The notes below the pieces were generated by a model, which ran no database searches, was not told the DNA's origin, and was given only the letters and a program-made list of their open reading frames with translations. 8,749 nucleotides of DNA from Alphaproteobacteria bacterium (GTDB lineage Bacteria > Pseudomonadota > Alphaproteobacteria > Rhizobiales > Xanthobacteraceae): the NCBI GenBank assembly GCA_005884855.1, contig VAZS01000135.1, positions 1 through 8,749 of the forward strand, given 5' to 3'. Position numbers and translations under genes: made by a program. This document shows positions 5,682-8,749 of the stretch, piece by piece. Position 1 is the stretch's first letter; every line of letters begins with the position of its first letter.

Positions 5682-5688
5682 AAAGGAG
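5682..5688 (+). promoter_or_regulatory. Shine-Dalgarno site setting the GTG start of the AsmA gene
   Basis: AAAGGAG ends 5 bases before the GTG at 5694. It is strong and well placed, and it selects this GTG, which sits immediately ahead of the N-terminal membrane helix. Confidence 0.75.
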
Positions 5689-5693
5689 ACACC

Positions 5694-8600
5694 GTGCAGA
5701 CGACGCTGCTCGGATTGGCGATTGCCTTTATTGTTGCGCTAGTGGCCGCGCTGATCGGGCCGTACTTCATCGACTGGAATCAGTTCCGGCCGCAATTCGA
5801 GGCCGAGGCCACCCGTGTGGTTGGCGCGCCGGTCCGCGTTGCCGGCAAGCTCGATGCGCGGCTGCTGCCGACGCCATCGCTGCGGCTGCGCTCCGTGGTG
5901 GTCGGCGGCGCCAATGACTTGGGCAAGGTCCGGGCCGACAAGCTCGATGTGGAGTTCAGCCTCGGCTCCTTGATGCGCGGCGAGTGGCGCGCGGACGAAC
6001 TGACGATCAACGGGATGTCGCTCGATCTCGGTCTCGATTCGCAAGGCCGGGTCGACTGGCCAGTGTCGAGCGGAAAATTCAATCTGGGCTCGCTGGCGAT
6101 CGATCGTTTGAACCTGACCGGCCGCATCGCGCTTCACGATGCGACGAGCCATGGCACGGTTGAGCTGAATGATATCGCCTTTAGCGGAGATGTTCGCTCG
6201 CTGGCCGGCTCGGTGCGCGGCGACGGCAACTTCATGCTGTCGGGAACGCGCTATCCGTTTCGAGTTTCGTCCGGCCAGAGCGTGGATGGCAACGGCACCC
6301 GCGTTCACCTCAACATCGATCCCGGCGCGCGTGCATTGTCCGTCGATCTCGATGGCGTGCTCTCTTTCGAGTCGCGCGCCCCGCGCTTCGATGGAGCGAT
6401 CGTGCTGGCCATTCCTGCGGGGCTCAAGGCGCAGGGCGATGTCCCGATCACGCCTTGGCGGATATCAGCCAGGGTCAAGGCCGATCCAGCGAGCGCGCGT
6501 CTCGAACAGCTCGAGACCAGCTACGGCGCCGAGGAGCGCGCGTTAAAGTTCACAGGTCTGGGAGAGGTTCGCTTCGGCGCCTCGCCGCTGCTGCGTGCGG
6601 CGATTTCGGCACGGCAGCTCGATGCCGACAGGTTTGCCGCCAAGGATACAGGCGCGGCGGAGCCGCTGCGATTGCTGCCGGTGTTACGCGCATTGACGGC
6701 GGAGATGCCGCAGGCGCCTATCGCAACGCAAATCGAACTGAATGCCGAGCAGATCATGCTGGGCGGTCGTCCGGTGCAGAATCTTGCCGCCGATCTGCGC
6801 AGCGACACCAGATTTTGGACGATTGAGCGGCTGGATTTTCGCGCGCCTGGCGCGACGCAACTGTCGCTGAACGGCGCCAAGGCGCAAGCGGATCTCTCCA
6901 ATTTCACCGGCGCTCTCAGCGTCGAATCCTCAGACCCTGATGCACTGGTCACGTGGCTGCAGGGCCGCAGCGATGTCAGCTATCGCAGCAAGAAGCCCTT
7001 GCGCCTGCAGGGCAATGTCACCATGGCGTCGGGTCGCGTAGCCATCGAGTCCATGAAGGCGGAGATCGACGGCGGCGGCGTCGAGGGGCGGGTTGCGCTT
7101 GCAAGCCGCCAGGCCGGCGGCTCCCGCTTCGATGCCGAACTGAAGGGGGAGCGCCTCGATTTCGATGCGGTGGCGGCCTTTGCCCGTTCGCTTGCAGGTC
7201 CCCAAACAGAATGGCCCGACGAGGCGCTTGTTTCGCTCGATATCGACCGCGCCACTTCGGCAGGGCAGGAGTTGCAGCCGTTCGTGGCGAAACTGGGCTA
7301 TGGACCAAATACGATCTCTATCGATCAGTTCAGGATCGGCATCGCCGGCGGCGCGATGCTGGAGGGCTGGGCCAAGTTCAACCGCGCCGATGCCACGGGA
7401 AAGCTGGCGCTGAATTCAAGCGCCGCCTCAGTAAGTCAAATCACCGCGCTGTTAGCGCCGTTTGCGCCGGCGCTGGCCTCGCGGCTGGATGGGATTGGGA
7501 CAAATCCAGGTCCCGCGCACCTTAAGCTGACGCTCGATGTTAACAAGAATTCACAGAAGGCCGACCGCGCCAGCGCCCGCGCTGTTCTCGAGGTCGCCGC
7601 GCCGCAGCTCAACGGCTTCGCTACGCTGACCGCAATGCCTGAAGTCGCTGCGCTGCGAGGGATCGATCTCGATGCGCTTCGGCGCAGCGAGTTTAGCTTC
7701 GAATCGAAATTGTCTTCGGATCATGGCCGCGTCTTGCTGGCCGTCCTGGGGCTTGATCGCACGGTGGCGTCAACCGAAGTCCCGGCGCAATTTGAAGGGT
7801 CAGTCACGGGCGTTTGGGGCGCGCCGTTGCGGCTGAAAGCAAAACTATCGGGCACCGGACTCGACGCCGAGGTGCAGGGGACCGCCGAACCGTGGGCGGC
7901 GGAGCCGAGGGCGAGTGTCAATGTAAGCGTTCGCGGCGTCAGTTTCGCGCCGCTGCTCGATCTCAAACCGGGAGACGCGCTGGCGCAGAGTATGAACCTG
8001 TCCTCGCGCGTGTCGCTGACGCGCGGCAAAGTCAAGTTTGACGATCTTGACAGCGCCATCGCCGGCTCGCGCCTGCGCGGGCGCGTGGCGATGACCCTCG
8101 ATGACGAAAGGAACGTTGAGGGTGAAGTCGGCCTCGACTCGCTGGATCTGGCGCCAGCGTTCGCGCTTGCCATTGGTGCTGCCGGGCACGATATGGCAGA
8201 GCCGCTCGGTACCGGGCTGTTGAAAGGCTGGCGCGGCCGCGTCGTTTTTCAGGCTCTGCGCGGCGTGCTGCCGGGTGGCGCCGAGTTGCGCCCGGTCAGC
8301 GGCGCGCTGAAGAGCGATGGCCAGATACTGAGCTTTGACACGATCAAGGGCGGAATCGGCGGCGGTGAAGCCACCGCCAGCGTCGACGCCAAACAGAGTC
8401 CCAATGGAATTGCCTTGAATGCGCGTGTGCAGCTCGCAGGCGTCGATGGCTCCGCGCTGCGCTATCGCGGCATGGCGATGCCCGCCGGCCGCGCCTCGAT
8501 GCAGTTGACACTGAGCAGCCAGGGCCGCAGTGCCTCGGCGCTCGCGGGCGCGTTGTCCGGCACCGGAACCTTGACGCTGGACTCCGCCCGAGTTGCCGGG

Positions 8601-8749
8601 CTCGATCCGCGCGCATTCGACGCCGCCATCCGCGCCAGCGACAACGGGCAGGCGACCGACGACTCCCGGCTGCGGCAGATTATCGACCCGGTGCTCTCGG
8701 CCGGCGCTTTGTCGGTGAGGTCGGCGCAAATTCCATTCAGCCTCGGAGA
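5694..8749 (+). CDS. AsmA family protein, 3' end outside the window
   Basis: An open frame of 1018 visible codons with no stop before the right edge. It starts at GTG (read as fMet) behind a strong ribosome-binding site. Residues 4-23 form one hydrophobic helix that would anchor the protein in the inner membrane, with the rest in the periplasm. The next stretch is the AsmA N-terminal signature: PYFIDWNQFRPQFEAEA (23-39), then GAPVRVAGKLDARLLPTPSL (44-63). The long middle is made of repeated beta-strand-like segments. From about residue 970 (LDPRAF), the sequence resembles the conserved AsmA C-terminal region, so perhaps 150-250 residues are missing, judging from the usual size of about 1200-1250. 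AsmA-like proteins are linked to outer-membrane assembly and to lipid movement between the membranes. The exact role here is inferred from family only. No frame break was seen. Confidence 0.9.
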   Translation, partial: MQTTLLGLAIAFIVALVAALIGPYFIDWNQFRPQFEAEATRVVGAPVRVAGKLDARLLPTPSLRLRSVVVGGANDLGKVRADKLDVEFSLGSLMRGEWRADELTINGMSLDLGLDSQGRVDWPVSSGKFNLGSLAIDRLNLTGRIALHDATSHGTVELNDIAFSGDVRSLAGSVRGDGNFMLSGTRYPFRVSSGQSVDGNGTRVHLNIDPGARALSVDLDGVLSFESRAPRFDGAIVLAIPAGLKAQGDVPITPWRISARVKADPASARLEQLETSYGAEERALKFTGLGEVRFGASPLLRAAISARQLDADRFAAKDTGAAEPLRLLPVLRALTAEMPQAPIATQIELNAEQIMLGGRPVQNLAADLRSDTRFWTIERLDFRAPGATQLSLNGAKAQADLSNFTGALSVESSDPDALVTWLQGRSDVSYRSKKPLRLQGNVTMASGRVAIESMKAEIDGGGVEGRVALASRQAGGSRFDAELKGERLDFDAVAAFARSLAGPQTEWPDEALVSLDIDRATSAGQELQPFVAKLGYGPNTISIDQFRIGIAGGAMLEGWAKFNRADATGKLALNSSAASVSQITALLAPFAPALASRLDGIGTNPGPAHLKLTLDVNKNSQKADRASARAVLEVAAPQLNGFATLTAMPEVAALRGIDLDALRRSEFSFESKLSSDHGRVLLAVLGLDRTVASTEVPAQFEGSVTGVWGAPLRLKAKLSGTGLDAEVQGTAEPWAAEPRASVNVSVRGVSFAPLLDLKPGDALAQSMNLSSRVSLTRGKVKFDDLDSAIAGSRLRGRVAMTLDDERNVEGEVGLDSLDLAPAFALAIGAAGHDMAEPLGTGLLKGWRGRVVFQALRGVLPGGAELRPVSGALKSDGQILSFDTIKGGIGGGEATASVDAKQSPNGIALNARVQLAGVDGSALRYRGMAMPAGRASMQLTLSSQGRSASALAGALSGTGTLTLDSARVAGLDPRAFDAAIRASDNGQATDDSRLRQIIDPVLSAGALSVRSAQIPFSLG

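Overview
The window is GC-rich, about 8.7 kb long, and reads like a chromosomal segment from an alphaproteobacterium of the Bradyrhizobium/Rhodopseudomonas group (Nitrobacteraceae). This placement is an inference. It rests on base composition, a TakP-like periplasmic binding protein with a twin-arginine leader, the style of the AsmA and MFS proteins, and a CCCTCCCC/GGGGAGGG palindromic intergenic repeat of the kind common in those genomes. No database search was possible.

All seven supported genes lie on the plus strand. From left to right they are: a small alpha/beta hydrolase of the KANL3/Tex30 type (88-768); a short secreted glycine-rich, arginine-tailed protein (917-1300); a TRAP-transporter solute-binding protein resembling the 2-oxo-acid binder TakP (1364-2455); a small hypothetical protein with a heptapeptide duplication (2615-2977); an MFS transporter that appears to lack one internal block (3081-4199); a cytochrome P450 (4306-5538); and a large AsmA-family envelope protein that runs off the right edge (5694 onward). 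Most other long open frames, including all those on the minus strand, are shadows of these genes.

The genes do not form an obvious pathway or one operon. Gaps of 63 to 155 bases separate most of them, and several gaps hold hairpins. The TRAP binding protein has no membrane subunits beside it, and the P450 has no ferredoxin or reductase beside it, so both must rely on partners encoded elsewhere. I found no RNA gene, CRISPR array, insertion sequence or phage gene.

The points most worth a second look are the apparent in-frame loss of about two transmembrane segments and the N-terminal motif A from the MFS transporter; three short tandem duplications of 12, 18 and 21 bp; a perfect 9-bp inverted repeat just after a possible -10 element upstream of the AsmA gene; and a minus-facing terminator-like hairpin with no minus-strand gene to end. 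I saw no convincing undescribed multi-gene system.
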